DNA of 5,835 bases, from positions 1 through 5,835 of the forward strand of contig WQXD01000240.1 in NCBI GenBank assembly GCA_009785015.1. The letters run 5' to 3'. The first letter of the stretch is position 1. The number at the start of each line of letters is the position of its first letter. Origin of the DNA: Oscillospiraceae bacterium. GTDB lineage: Bacteria > Bacillota_A > Clostridia > Oscillospirales > WRJC01. The notes below the pieces were generated by a model. It worked only from the letters and a program-made list of their open reading frames with translations. It did not search any database and was not told the DNA's origin. The position numbers and the translations under genes are program-made. Shown one piece after another: positions 1 through 5,819 of this stretch.

Positions 1-236
1 ACCTGTATTTCCAAGTTCACCCGCTGCTCGTTCACCGTCATATTTATGTCAAGCTTACAGAATTTGCTGCCGATGGTCTCCGGCGGCATCTCCTGGTTCG
101 TTATCTCGAATTGCTCTATGCTTTCGTAGCCTATGCCCAGCAGTTCCGCGATGAGTCTTTTCAGCAGGTCCGGGTATTTCACGAACAGCATTTTGAACAG
201 TATGTCGTTTTTCAGTGTGTATTTGAGTTTACCCAT
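1..236 (-). CDS. Rpn-family PD-(D/E)xK nuclease / putative transposase, N-terminal part (3' end outside window)
   Basis: Reading leftward from an ATG at 236 gives 78 codons open to the window edge. The protein begins MGKLKYTLKNDILFKMLF, the usual opening of the Rpn (recombination-promoting nuclease) / PDDEXK-type transposase family. After an amphipathic stretch (LLKRLIAELLGI, 24-35) comes KLDINMTVN with Asp63 and, 13 residues on, LEIQ with Glu76 and Gln78. This matches the D...ExQ form of the PD-(D/E)xK metal-binding core, so the visible catalytic half looks intact. Family members cleave DNA and promote RecA-independent recombination; they often occur as multiple genomic copies. The start at 236 is preferred to an in-frame ATG at 257 because the predicted transcription start, near 253, lies downstream of 257. 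A run of six G (245-250, minus strand) can serve as ribosome binding site. The gene diverges from the hydrolase at 436 and is probably unrelated to its sugar function. Whether the gene is full length cannot be seen. Confidence 0.85.
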   Translation of the reverse strand, partial: MGKLKYTLKNDILFKMLFVKYPDLLKRLIAELLGIGYESIEQFEITNQEMPPETIGSKFCKLDINMTVNEQRVNLEIQ

Positions 237-259
237 ATCCTTGTCCCCCCATGTCATTC

Positions 260-288
260 ATTCTATCACATTTGCCCGGAAATTTCAA
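260..288 (-). promoter_or_regulatory. Sigma-A promoter of the Rpn-like nuclease gene
   Basis: On the minus strand a -35 TTGAAA (288-283) is separated by exactly 17 bp from a -10 TAGAAT (265-260), which is preceded by TGA, giving an extended -10 (GTGATAGAAT). Transcription would start near 253, about 17 nt before the ATG at 236. This placement rules out the upstream in-frame ATG at 257. Confidence 0.65.
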
Positions 289-354
289 TAGCTTTTTCTT
301 CTTTTGAAAAACATTCACAAAAAATTAATCTCTTGCCCGACTATGGAGCGTCGC

Positions 355-383
355 ATTATACAAATAGGTATTGACGGCGGCAA
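355..383 (-). promoter_or_regulatory. Divergent sigma-A-like promoter, mirror image of the hydrolase promoter
   Basis: On the minus strand TTGCCG (383-378) is followed after 17 bp by TATAAT (360-355). Its -35 overlaps the plus-strand -35 at 371-376, so the two could not easily hold RNA polymerase together. A transcript starting near 348 would cross the second promoter at 260-288 and enter the Rpn-like gene with a leader of about 110 nt. No convincing open frame with a ribosome binding site lies in that leader. The match is good, but activity is inferred only. Confidence 0.5.
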
Positions 384-399
384 AATATTGTTGTATAAT
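371..399 (+). promoter_or_regulatory. Sigma-A promoter of the hydrolase-lipoprotein unit
   Basis: A -35 TTGACG (371-376) lies exactly 17 bp upstream of a consensus -10 TATAAT (394-399). The predicted start near 405-407 leaves a leader of about 30 nt before the ATG at 436. Because the -10 lies inside the open frame upstream of 436, the in-frame ATGs at 304 and 343 cannot be starts for a transcript from this promoter. Confidence 0.8.
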
Positions 400-421
400 G
401 AAAATACACAAATTCAAACCG

Positions 422-427
422 AGGAGG
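422..427 (+). promoter_or_regulatory. Shine-Dalgarno site that sets the hydrolase start
   Basis: A perfect AGGAGG sits 8 nt before the ATG at 436. The upstream in-frame ATGs at 304 and 343 have nothing comparable and lie upstream of the promoter -10. The site therefore fixes the 448-residue reading. Confidence 0.85.
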
Positions 428-435
428 AAAACCAA

Positions 436-1782
436 ATGATTAAAATCGATTTATCGCAAAAACTCGGCGATTTCAAGCCCATAAACGGCATAGACAACGG
501 CCCGGTCTGCTTCGGTTCGCTGATCGACAGCTCAAAATATTACAGACAGGCGGGCTTCCCGTACTGCAGGCTGCACGACACGAATTACCCCCATCCGCGC
601 GAAGTCGATATCCCCGCGATTTTCAAGGATTTTTCAGCCGATGAAAACGATCCGGCAAATTATGATTTCAGGGCGACCGATATCTATCTGAACGAAATTC
701 TGGCCACAGGCGCGAAAATAATATACAGGCTCGGCGCGTCGATAGAACACCCGAAACTCAAATACCACGTCAATCCGCCGCCGGACTTCGATAAATGGGC
801 GAGGATATGCCTGAATATCGCGCGCCACTGCAACGAAGGCTGGGCGGGAGGCCACCATATGGGAATTGAGTACTGGGAAGTCTGGAATGAACCGGATTTC
901 GAGGGCCCCGACCGCGAAAAAGACCAGATGTGGTCGGGGACCCGGCAGCAGTATTTCGAGCTGTACGCGGCGACGGCAAGGCTCTTTAAAAAGGGGATGC
1001 CGTATGTCAACATCGGGGGATATGCGGCGTGCAATTTCGGCTCGGATTATTTCCCGTCGTTTTTGCGGTATGTAAAGGACAACGGCTTGCCACTCGACTT
1101 TTTTTCATGGCATACCTATACAAAATCCGTAGAGGTCATAAAAAACACGTCGCGCCAAATCCGCGAAACCCTCGATAAATCCGGATTTTCCGGTATTCCG
1201 ACGATTCTCGACGAATGGAACTGCATAAGCTGGAACAGCCTTTGGGGGGATATGTTCGGCGCCGGAGGCGATAAATCAAAATATGAGATATTCACCGAGG
1301 CGTCGGGGGAAGTGGGCGCTGCCTGCGCCGCCGCGACGCTTATCGCAATGCTCGATCTGCCAATTGACATAGCGACGCACTACGACGGGCATCCCACAAA
1401 TATTTTCTGCACGATTTTTGACCGCTATGGCGTCCCCACAAAACAGTATTACGCCTTCGACGCCTTTAACAAAGTGAAGCAAACCGGAGCGCGCGTCAAA
1501 ACGGAGTGCGACGTTCCCGATGTGTACATCACGGCCTCAGCTTCCCCAAACGACGAAAAATTCTGCGTTCTGATCGCAAACAACGACAATCAAAACGGAT
1601 TTTACCAGTATGAAATCGAGGGGCTGCAAAATGACGCGCAGTATCTGTATGAGGCATATATGACGGATAAATACCGCGTGTTCGATAAAGTGGATGAAAA
1701 GATCTGCGCCGGAGCGGAGCTTTTGAAATCCGTGTATCTGTATCAGCACAGCTTCGCGCTTTTGTGTTTTACAAAAAAATAG
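436..1782 (+). CDS. GH39-like (clan GH-A) glycoside hydrolase, cytoplasmic
   Basis: The 448-residue protein has the layout of family 39-type retaining glycosidases. An N-terminal INGIDNGPV (16-24) is followed by a YCRLHDTNY segment typical of this group. Next come YWEVWNEPDF (146-155) with the expected acid/base Glu152, FFSWHTY (222-228), and ILDEWN (257-262) with the expected nucleophile Glu260. The 108-residue gap between the two Glu suits a (beta/alpha)8 barrel of clan GH-A. Residues from about 355 (DVYITASAS onward) look like the C-terminal beta-sandwich common in the family. There is no signal peptide, so it should act on imported oligosaccharides or glycosides. Characterised GH39 enzymes include beta-xylosidases and alpha-L-iduronidases; the substrate here cannot be named. 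It is first in a unit with the solute-binding lipoprotein, 15 bp downstream. The alternative is a related unclassified GH-A family. CDS certain; fold very likely; GH39 itself probable. Confidence 0.85.
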   Translation: MIKIDLSQKLGDFKPINGIDNGPVCFGSLIDSSKYYRQAGFPYCRLHDTNYPHPREVDIPAIFKDFSADENDPANYDFRATDIYLNEILATGAKIIYRLGASIEHPKLKYHVNPPPDFDKWARICLNIARHCNEGWAGGHHMGIEYWEVWNEPDFEGPDREKDQMWSGTRQQYFELYAATARLFKKGMPYVNIGGYAACNFGSDYFPSFLRYVKDNGLPLDFFSWHTYTKSVEVIKNTSRQIRETLDKSGFSGIPTILDEWNCISWNSLWGDMFGAGGDKSKYEIFTEASGEVGAACAAATLIAMLDLPIDIATHYDGHPTNIFCTIFDRYGVPTKQYYAFDAFNKVKQTGARVKTECDVPDVYITASASPNDEKFCVLIANNDNQNGFYQYEIEGLQNDAQYLYEAYMTDKYRVFDKVDEKICAGAELLKSVYLYQHSFALLCFTKK

Positions 1783-1797
1783 GGAGGAAAAGATCAT

Positions 1798-3291
1798 ATG
1801 CGAAAAATATACGGCGCGGTTTTTTTGATTTTTTGCTTGGCTGCGGTTTTGGCTTTCGGCCCGGCGTGCGGAGGCGGTTCCGGCGGCGATAAAAATGCCG
1901 CGACGGAGCAAAACATGGCCGAAGCGGAAGCGCCCGGGCAAACCGAGGCCAAAACAGAGCATGACGTGCCCGATATCGACTTCGGCGGATACGAGTTCAC
2001 GGTATTGGACCGGGAGGGATACGACGGGCTGTACTGGGTATCCGTCGATATGTACGCGGAAGCCGAAAACGGGGAACCCATCAACGACGCCGTTTTCAGG
2101 AGAAACGCGCGCCTCGAGGAAAAATTCAACATAAAGATCAAAGAAATCAAAAAGGAACCCGAGCTTTTGTCCTTCGCCCAAAAGAGCATCATGGCGGGTG
2201 ACGAAGATTTCGACGTGGTATATCCCATCATGCAAAACGCGGGGGCCATGATCCAAAAGGGGCTGCTTGTCGATTTATACGGGCTGCCGTATTTGTCATT
2301 TGACAAGCCGTGGTGGAACAAAGTGACCAACGATTCCCTGACTGTCGGCAAAAAATTGTACTGCGCCGTGGGCAACATAGCGGTCATCACCAACGATGCG
2401 ACATGGTCGGTTCTGTTCAACAAGGAAATAGCCAAAAATTATGAGCTGGGGGACCACTATCAATTGGTAAAAGAAGGCAAATGGACCCTCGACGCCATGC
2501 ATCAAAACAGCAGAGAAGTGACGCAGGATCTAAACGGCGACGGCATTTTGGGCCTTGATGACCAGTGGGGCGCAGTGAACCAGCACGAGGGCGCCTACTG
2601 CCTGTTCGCCGCTTCCGGGCAGACGATCATACAAAAGGACGCCGACGATTTTCCGGCGCTCGCCTTGGACAACGACCGCACGGTATCCGTGCTGACAAAA
2701 GTCGTGGAGTTCATGTCGGACAATTACGCCCAGACAAAAGCCGAGGACTATATAGGCAAATACCCCGATATCTGGGCCGCAGTTATGAATACGTTCAGGG
2801 AAAACCGGAGCCTGTACGCGATCTGGCCGCTGAGGGCCGTTCCGGATATGCGGAGCATGGAATCGGACTTCGGAATACTGCCCCTGCCGAAATACGACGG
2901 GGCGCAGGATAAATATTACAGCGTGATGCAGTACAACAACGCGACCGTCATGTGCGTGCCGGTATCCGCCGGAAATCTTGAGCGCACGGGCGCGATCCTC
3001 GAGGCGTGGGCGGCCGAATCCGTGGACACGCTGACAAAGGCCTATTACGAGATAAACCTCAAGGGCAAATATTCGAGGGACGACGAATCTTCCGAAATGC
3101 TCGATCTGATATTGGCGAGGCGGGTCGCGGAGCTGGGATTGTTTTACAACTGGGCGGGAATGCAGGATTTCTTTATGGGGTTTTCGACGAGAAACACAAT
3201 GGATTTTGCCTCCCAGTATGAAAAAGCGGAAAGCAAATGGCAGGCGGCAATCGACAAGACAATCGAGCAAATCGTAAATCCGGACAATTAA
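1798..3291 (+). CDS. Extracellular solute-binding lipoprotein of a sugar-type ABC transporter
   Basis: The 497-residue product starts MRK, followed by a hydrophobic segment (about 5-20) and Cys24 in FGPAC, a lipobox with an unusual Gly at -3. Lipidation would anchor it outside the membrane. A low-complexity Gly/Ala/Glu-rich linker (25-55) leads to DIDFGGYEFTVL (59 onward) and GEPINDAVFRRN (92-103), signatures of a large clostridial group of solute-binding proteins. DLNGDGILGLDD (244-255) has acidic or polar residues at EF-hand loop positions 1, 3, 5 and 12 and probably binds calcium, as in many carbohydrate-binding relatives. The start is supported by AGGGAGGA (1781-1788), which overlaps the stop of the hydrolase gene, with 9 nt before the ATG; the two genes are surely cotranscribed. 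Its ligand is presumably the saccharide, or a relative of it, cut by the hydrolase. No permease or ATPase follows: the next gene is on the other strand, so its transporter partners must lie elsewhere. Confidence 0.9.
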   Translation: MRKIYGAVFLIFCLAAVLAFGPACGGGSGGDKNAATEQNMAEAEAPGQTEAKTEHDVPDIDFGGYEFTVLDREGYDGLYWVSVDMYAEAENGEPINDAVFRRNARLEEKFNIKIKEIKKEPELLSFAQKSIMAGDEDFDVVYPIMQNAGAMIQKGLLVDLYGLPYLSFDKPWWNKVTNDSLTVGKKLYCAVGNIAVITNDATWSVLFNKEIAKNYELGDHYQLVKEGKWTLDAMHQNSREVTQDLNGDGILGLDDQWGAVNQHEGAYCLFAASGQTIIQKDADDFPALALDNDRTVSVLTKVVEFMSDNYAQTKAEDYIGKYPDIWAAVMNTFRENRSLYAIWPLRAVPDMRSMESDFGILPLPKYDGAQDKYYSVMQYNNATVMCVPVSAGNLERTGAILEAWAAESVDTLTKAYYEINLKGKYSRDDESSEMLDLILARRVAELGLFYNWAGMQDFFMGFSTRNTMDFASQYEKAESKWQAAIDKTIEQIVNPDN

Positions 3292-3300
3292 ACGCCGTCT

Positions 3301-4152
3301 CTATTTTATGATTTCGGTTTTGTTGGGGCTGCTCCTGCCCTCCAGGTCGGGCAGCCGCTTCTCCAAGGCCGCAAACGATATCTCGATATCCTCATGGGCC
3401 TCCCAGTACGTCTTGCATCCCACCGTTATCATATCGCACGGTCGCAGCACGTTCCAGTTGAAGGTCAGCCCCACATACGGCGAGACACGCCCCGCCGCCA
3501 TCGGCTTGATTGTCATCACCGGCTTTTTCGCGCCGTGTATGATCTGTATGATGCTCTCGATTTCGATCTGCATCAGAAATCCCATGCAGTTGAAAATCTG
3601 TATGTATGTCTGTACGTCGTACTCGTTCCAGTCGGAGTACATAATCAGTTCGGGCATGTGGGCGGAGAGCCCGGGTATCATGCCGTGGTCGCGGATCATG
3701 GAGAGGTAATCGGGCAGCCGCTCGATTGTGCGTTTGTTTTTGTTGACGAGCTGCTCGACGCTCGAGTGGTGGGGGAAGCAGAATTTCGCCCCGGTTTTCG
3801 CGCTGTTTTTGATTATCGCCTCGGTTTCCGCGCGGGCCTCTTTCGAATCGTCCACATTCATTCCCGGCGTGTCTATCCTTATGATCTCCCTGCCTGTTTT
3901 GTCTTCGAAATATTTGAGGGCGTCCGCGTTTATGCCCCCGCTTGTGCCGCCCATGATCGCGTTTATGCCGTAATTCGTGAATGTTTTGAGCATGGGAAAC
4001 ACATCCTCGGCGGTTTTGTTCGTCTCGCGGATGTCCATGTCAGCGGCGTGGCTCGTGTGGCTGTAGCCTGCGATCCAGTTGGTCCCGATGAGCATGCGGG
4101 GCAGGCTGACCCCGCCTACTTCGGTCCTCGGAAATTGCTTGTACTCTGCCAT
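3301..4152 (-). CDS. TIM-barrel protein distantly resembling aldo/keto reductases, function unknown
   Basis: The 283-residue product has no signal peptide or membrane segment. It opens with EVGGVSLPRMLIGTNWIAGYSHTS (from residue 11), reminiscent of the first strand of aldo/keto reductases. Its C-terminal part has KPMAAGRVSP (216-225) and DMITVGCKTYWEAHEDIE (240-257), which resemble the cofactor-side strands of that superfamily. The usual catalytic Asp/Tyr/Lys/His pattern is not evident. Instead there are conserved-looking GYSHTSHAAD (29-38), MGGTSGG (67-73), FPHHSS (126-131) and GLSAHMPE (161-168), which could form a His-rich, possibly metal- or sugar-phosphate-binding site. GAGGAG (4166-4161) lies 8 nt before the ATG. 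It is convergent with the lipoprotein gene across 9 bp and divergent from the isomerase-like gene, with its own very strong promoter. Context suggests a role in the same sugar pathway. It could be an isomerase, aldolase or lyase on a barrel; I do not assign an activity. Confidence 0.8.
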   Translation of the reverse strand: MAEYKQFPRTEVGGVSLPRMLIGTNWIAGYSHTSHAADMDIRETNKTAEDVFPMLKTFTNYGINAIMGGTSGGINADALKYFEDKTGREIIRIDTPGMNVDDSKEARAETEAIIKNSAKTGAKFCFPHHSSVEQLVNKNKRTIERLPDYLSMIRDHGMIPGLSAHMPELIMYSDWNEYDVQTYIQIFNCMGFLMQIEIESIIQIIHGAKKPVMTIKPMAAGRVSPYVGLTFNWNVLRPCDMITVGCKTYWEAHEDIEISFAALEKRLPDLEGRSSPNKTEIIK

Positions 4153-4160
4153 ATTCGTTT

Positions 4161-4166
4161 CTCCTC
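4161..4166 (-). promoter_or_regulatory. Shine-Dalgarno site of the TIM-barrel gene
   Basis: GAGGAG on the minus strand lies 8 nt before the ATG at 4152. It supports this start over internal methionines. Confidence 0.8.
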
Positions 4167-4198
4167 AGCTTTTTTAAAATTTTTGTATTTTTGCCTTA

Positions 4199-4227
4199 AT
4201 TATATCACGGGAAAAATATCTTGTCAA
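4199..4227 (-). promoter_or_regulatory. Full-consensus extended -10 promoter of the TIM-barrel gene
   Basis: On the minus strand TTGACA (4227-4222) and TATAAT (4204-4199) both match the consensus perfectly, with a 17-bp spacer and TGA immediately before the -10. Transcription would begin near 4192, leaving about 40 nt of leader. Such a promoter is expected to be intrinsically strong, so any control would need a repressor. An odd-length dyad, TTGTCAA (4221-4227, plus strand), overlaps the -35. No equally good promoter is visible in the opposite direction for the isomerase-like gene. Confidence 0.88.
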
Positions 4228-4278
4228 CATTTATCCCAAAAAAATCAATAACAATCTTTAAGGAAGGAAACTCCAGCA

Positions 4279-5673
4279 ATGAAAAAAGATGTACTGCTCG
4301 GCTTATGCCCCATAGGGAAATTTTTGTTTTCGCACGAAGACGCGATCAGGCAAAAAAAGACGGTTCAGCGCGTATTGCGTGAGCAAGGCGTCAGTTTTGC
4401 GGACTTGGACGCCGCGCTGCCTTCTACCGACGGGCTCATCAGGAGCCAGGACCAATGCGAAACCGCCGTAAATTATCTGCGCAGCCAAAAAATCGACGCG
4501 CTCTTTTTGCCCCACTGCAACTTCGGAACGGAAGGGGCAGCCGGGCTCATAGCGCGCGATCTGAAAGTTCCGGTTCTGCTGTGGGGCCCGCGCGACGATA
4601 TGCCCTCAAAAGACGGCAGCCGCCTGCGCGACACGTTATGCGGGCTGCTCCCCTCGAGCAAGCTCGTAAACAAACTCACAAACGGCAAATTCACGTATAT
4701 AAACAACTGCGCCGCCGACCATCCGTCGTTTGCCGCCGGGGTCGATCTGTTTATGCGCGCGGCTTCGGTGGTGAAAACGGCGAAGCGGATCAGAATCGGC
4801 TTGGTCGGCGCGCGGATCGACTTTTTTTGGAGCTGTATCGTAAATGAGGCGGAGCTGCTCGAGCGTTTCGGCGTCGAGGTCATGCCCTTTGAAATCGGGA
4901 CGGTTCTGGACATGACAAAAGACGAACTCGCGCAAAACAAAAAAGAATGCGAGGCCGAGCTCGAAGCGCTCGAAGCGGACTGGTTGGATTCGTCGGGCAT
5001 GAAAAAAGAGGAATTAAATAACGGGATAGCGCTGACCCGCGTGCTGCTGGAATTGAAGAAAAAGCACAAACTCGATGTGATCACCGCTCAGAATTTTTTC
5101 TCGCTCGCAAAAGCGATCGGCCCGGGAGGTTCGCTTTTTTCGCTTTTGACAAACGAAAAAATCCCGGTGGCGGATGAAGCGGACATACACGGGGCAGTGA
5201 GCCTCGCGCTGATCGAAGCGGCAAAAACCTCCGATGAAAGGGTGTTTTTCCCCGAATTCGTGATCAGGCACCCGTCCGACGACGACACGGTCTGCATGTG
5301 GCATGTGGGCGCCCCCGCCTCCATCCGCCACCAAAGCTGCGAAAAAGTGAAATTCATGCCGCCGTGGATCTTGCCCGGAGACGAGCCCACCCAGGCCCAG
5401 ATGAGAATCAAGGACGGACCGCTGACCGTCTGCCGGTTTGACGGCGACAACGGAAAATACCGCTTGGGCGTGGGCGAAGGCGAAATCGTCGAGGGGCCCT
5501 ACACGCGGGATTATTACGGGTGGCTGAAAGTGAACAATTGGGAAAAATGGGAAAGGCAGCTGATCATGGGGCCCTATATACATCACGTCGCCGCCGCGTA
5601 CGGCAAATGCGCCGGCGCGCTGATTGAAGCGTGCAAATATTTGGAGCTCGAATCCGAAATTTTCGGAGGTTAG
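4279..5673 (+). CDS. L-fucose/L-arabinose isomerase-like protein
   Basis: The 464-residue protein has the two-part build of the FucI/AraA-related sugar isomerases. An N-terminal substrate-recognition half carries PHCNFGTEGAAGLIARD (78-94) and PVLLWGPRD (98-106). A second Rossmann-like segment begins near RIGLVGARID (about 171-180). The C-terminal half carries ADEADIHGAV (298-307), where Asp302 aligns with a metal-binding Asp of the family. It continues with CMWHVGAP (339-346, His342) and ends with YIHHVAAAYG (433-442), whose His435/436 match the family's metal-ligand His. The expected Glu ligand and the usual Cys-Trp-Pro segment are replaced by ITAQNFFSLAKAIG (268-281), so substrate or even activity may differ from true fucose or arabinose isomerase. 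Reactions in the family are aldose-ketose interconversions with Mn2+. AGGAAGGA (4261-4268) lies 10 nt before the ATG. It diverges from the TIM-barrel gene across 126 bp; its own promoter is unclear. CDS certain, family likely, substrate unknown. Confidence 0.86.
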   Translation: MKKDVLLGLCPIGKFLFSHEDAIRQKKTVQRVLREQGVSFADLDAALPSTDGLIRSQDQCETAVNYLRSQKIDALFLPHCNFGTEGAAGLIARDLKVPVLLWGPRDDMPSKDGSRLRDTLCGLLPSSKLVNKLTNGKFTYINNCAADHPSFAAGVDLFMRAASVVKTAKRIRIGLVGARIDFFWSCIVNEAELLERFGVEVMPFEIGTVLDMTKDELAQNKKECEAELEALEADWLDSSGMKKEELNNGIALTRVLLELKKKHKLDVITAQNFFSLAKAIGPGGSLFSLLTNEKIPVADEADIHGAVSLALIEAAKTSDERVFFPEFVIRHPSDDDTVCMWHVGAPASIRHQSCEKVKFMPPWILPGDEPTQAQMRIKDGPLTVCRFDGDNGKYRLGVGEGEIVEGPYTRDYYGWLKVNNWEKWERQLIMGPYIHHVAAAYGKCAGALIEACKYLELESEIFGG

Positions 5674-5690
5674 AAAACCCCTTATCGAGA

Positions 5691-5733
5691 GCGCCGTAAG
5701 AGCCCTTGCTAAAGCAATGGGGATATAAGGCGC
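5691..5733. repeat. Imperfect inverted repeat (hairpin) after the isomerase-like gene
   Basis: Outer arms GCGCC (5691-5695) and GGCGC (5729-5733) enclose inner arms CCCTTGC (5703-5709) and GCAATGGG (5714-5721, one bulged T), closed by a TAAA loop. The two helices are separated by 7-nt internal bulges. An alternative outer pairing, CCTTAT (5680-5685) with ATAAGG (5725-5730), is mutually exclusive with the GCGCC/GGCGC pairing. No U-tract follows on the plus strand, so it is not a standard intrinsic terminator for the isomerase-like gene. It could stabilise the mRNA 3' end, or be chance. Confidence 0.5.
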
Positions 5734-5768
5734 AAGGAAAAAATATTTTCGAAAGCGTAGAAAAACGT

Positions 5769-5797
5769 TTGACAAGAGCAACGATTTGTGATATAAT
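5769..5797 (+). promoter_or_regulatory. Extended -10 sigma-A promoter of the last gene
   Basis: TTGACA (5769-5774), a 17-bp spacer and TATAAT (5792-5797) preceded by TGA form a full-consensus extended -10 promoter. The start would be near 5804, only about 16 nt before the ATG, so the leader is almost nothing but the ribosome binding site. An AAACGTTT palindrome (5763-5770) overlaps the -35 and could be a repressor site. Confidence 0.88.
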
Positions 5798-5805
5798 ATA
5801 ATGTG

Positions 5806-5814
5806 AGGAGGTGA
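5806..5814 (+). promoter_or_regulatory. Strong Shine-Dalgarno site of the last gene
   Basis: AGGAGGTGA is an uninterrupted complement to the 16S rRNA tail and sits 5 nt before the ATG at 5820. With the promoter just upstream it is good evidence that a real gene begins here although only five codons are visible. Confidence 0.85.
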
Positions 5815-5819
5815 GTTCG

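Larger units (their letters stand above)
354..400. repeat. Perfect 10-bp inverted repeat framing a divergent promoter pair (dyad at 377)
   Basis: CATTATACAA (354-363) and its exact reverse complement TTGTATAATG (391-400) are separated by 27 bp. The middle of that spacer holds a near-palindrome, TTGACGGCGGCAA (371-383), with the same centre of symmetry (377). The arms contain the two -10 boxes and the central element contains both -35 boxes, so symmetry and promoter function coincide. The spacer is too long and the arms too short for this to look like a transcription terminator. Confidence 0.8.

Noticed and set aside
237..257. Seven-codon N-terminal extension of the Rpn-like gene from an ATG at 257 (minus strand)
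   Set aside because: It lies upstream of the predicted transcription start near 253, and family members start near the residue at 236.
111..374. Plus-strand open frame across the Rpn-like gene and the gap
   Set aside because: It is antisense to a recognisable nuclease, has no ribosome binding site and shows no family features.
304..435. Upstream in-frame extension of the hydrolase (ATG at 304 or 343)
   Set aside because: The promoter -10 at 394-399 lies inside this stretch and the only good Shine-Dalgarno site serves the ATG at 436. The extension also has no family-like sequence.
3325..3362. GGCTGC / GCAGCC inverted repeat just inside the 3' end of the TIM-barrel gene
   Set aside because: It lies within coding sequence and has no U-tract on either strand, so I do not call it a terminator.
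3394..4251. Long plus-strand open frame opposite the TIM-barrel gene
   Set aside because: It mirrors codon bias of the real minus-strand gene, lacks a start signal and runs through that gene's promoter.
4153..4278. A plus-strand promoter for the isomerase-like gene
   Set aside because: TTGTCA at 4221-4226 has no acceptable -10 at 16-18 bp, and other pairings are weak. I could not support one.
5675..5728. Open +1-frame tail after the isomerase-like gene (ends ...RALAKAMGI)
   Set aside because: It looks protein-like but has no start. The isomerase-like protein already ends where its family ends, so a frameshift is not needed; the GCT/AGC symmetry is explained by the hairpin.
5014..5781. Long minus-strand open frame opposite the isomerase-like gene
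   Set aside because: It is antisense to a protein with clear family motifs, and no ribosome binding site precedes it.
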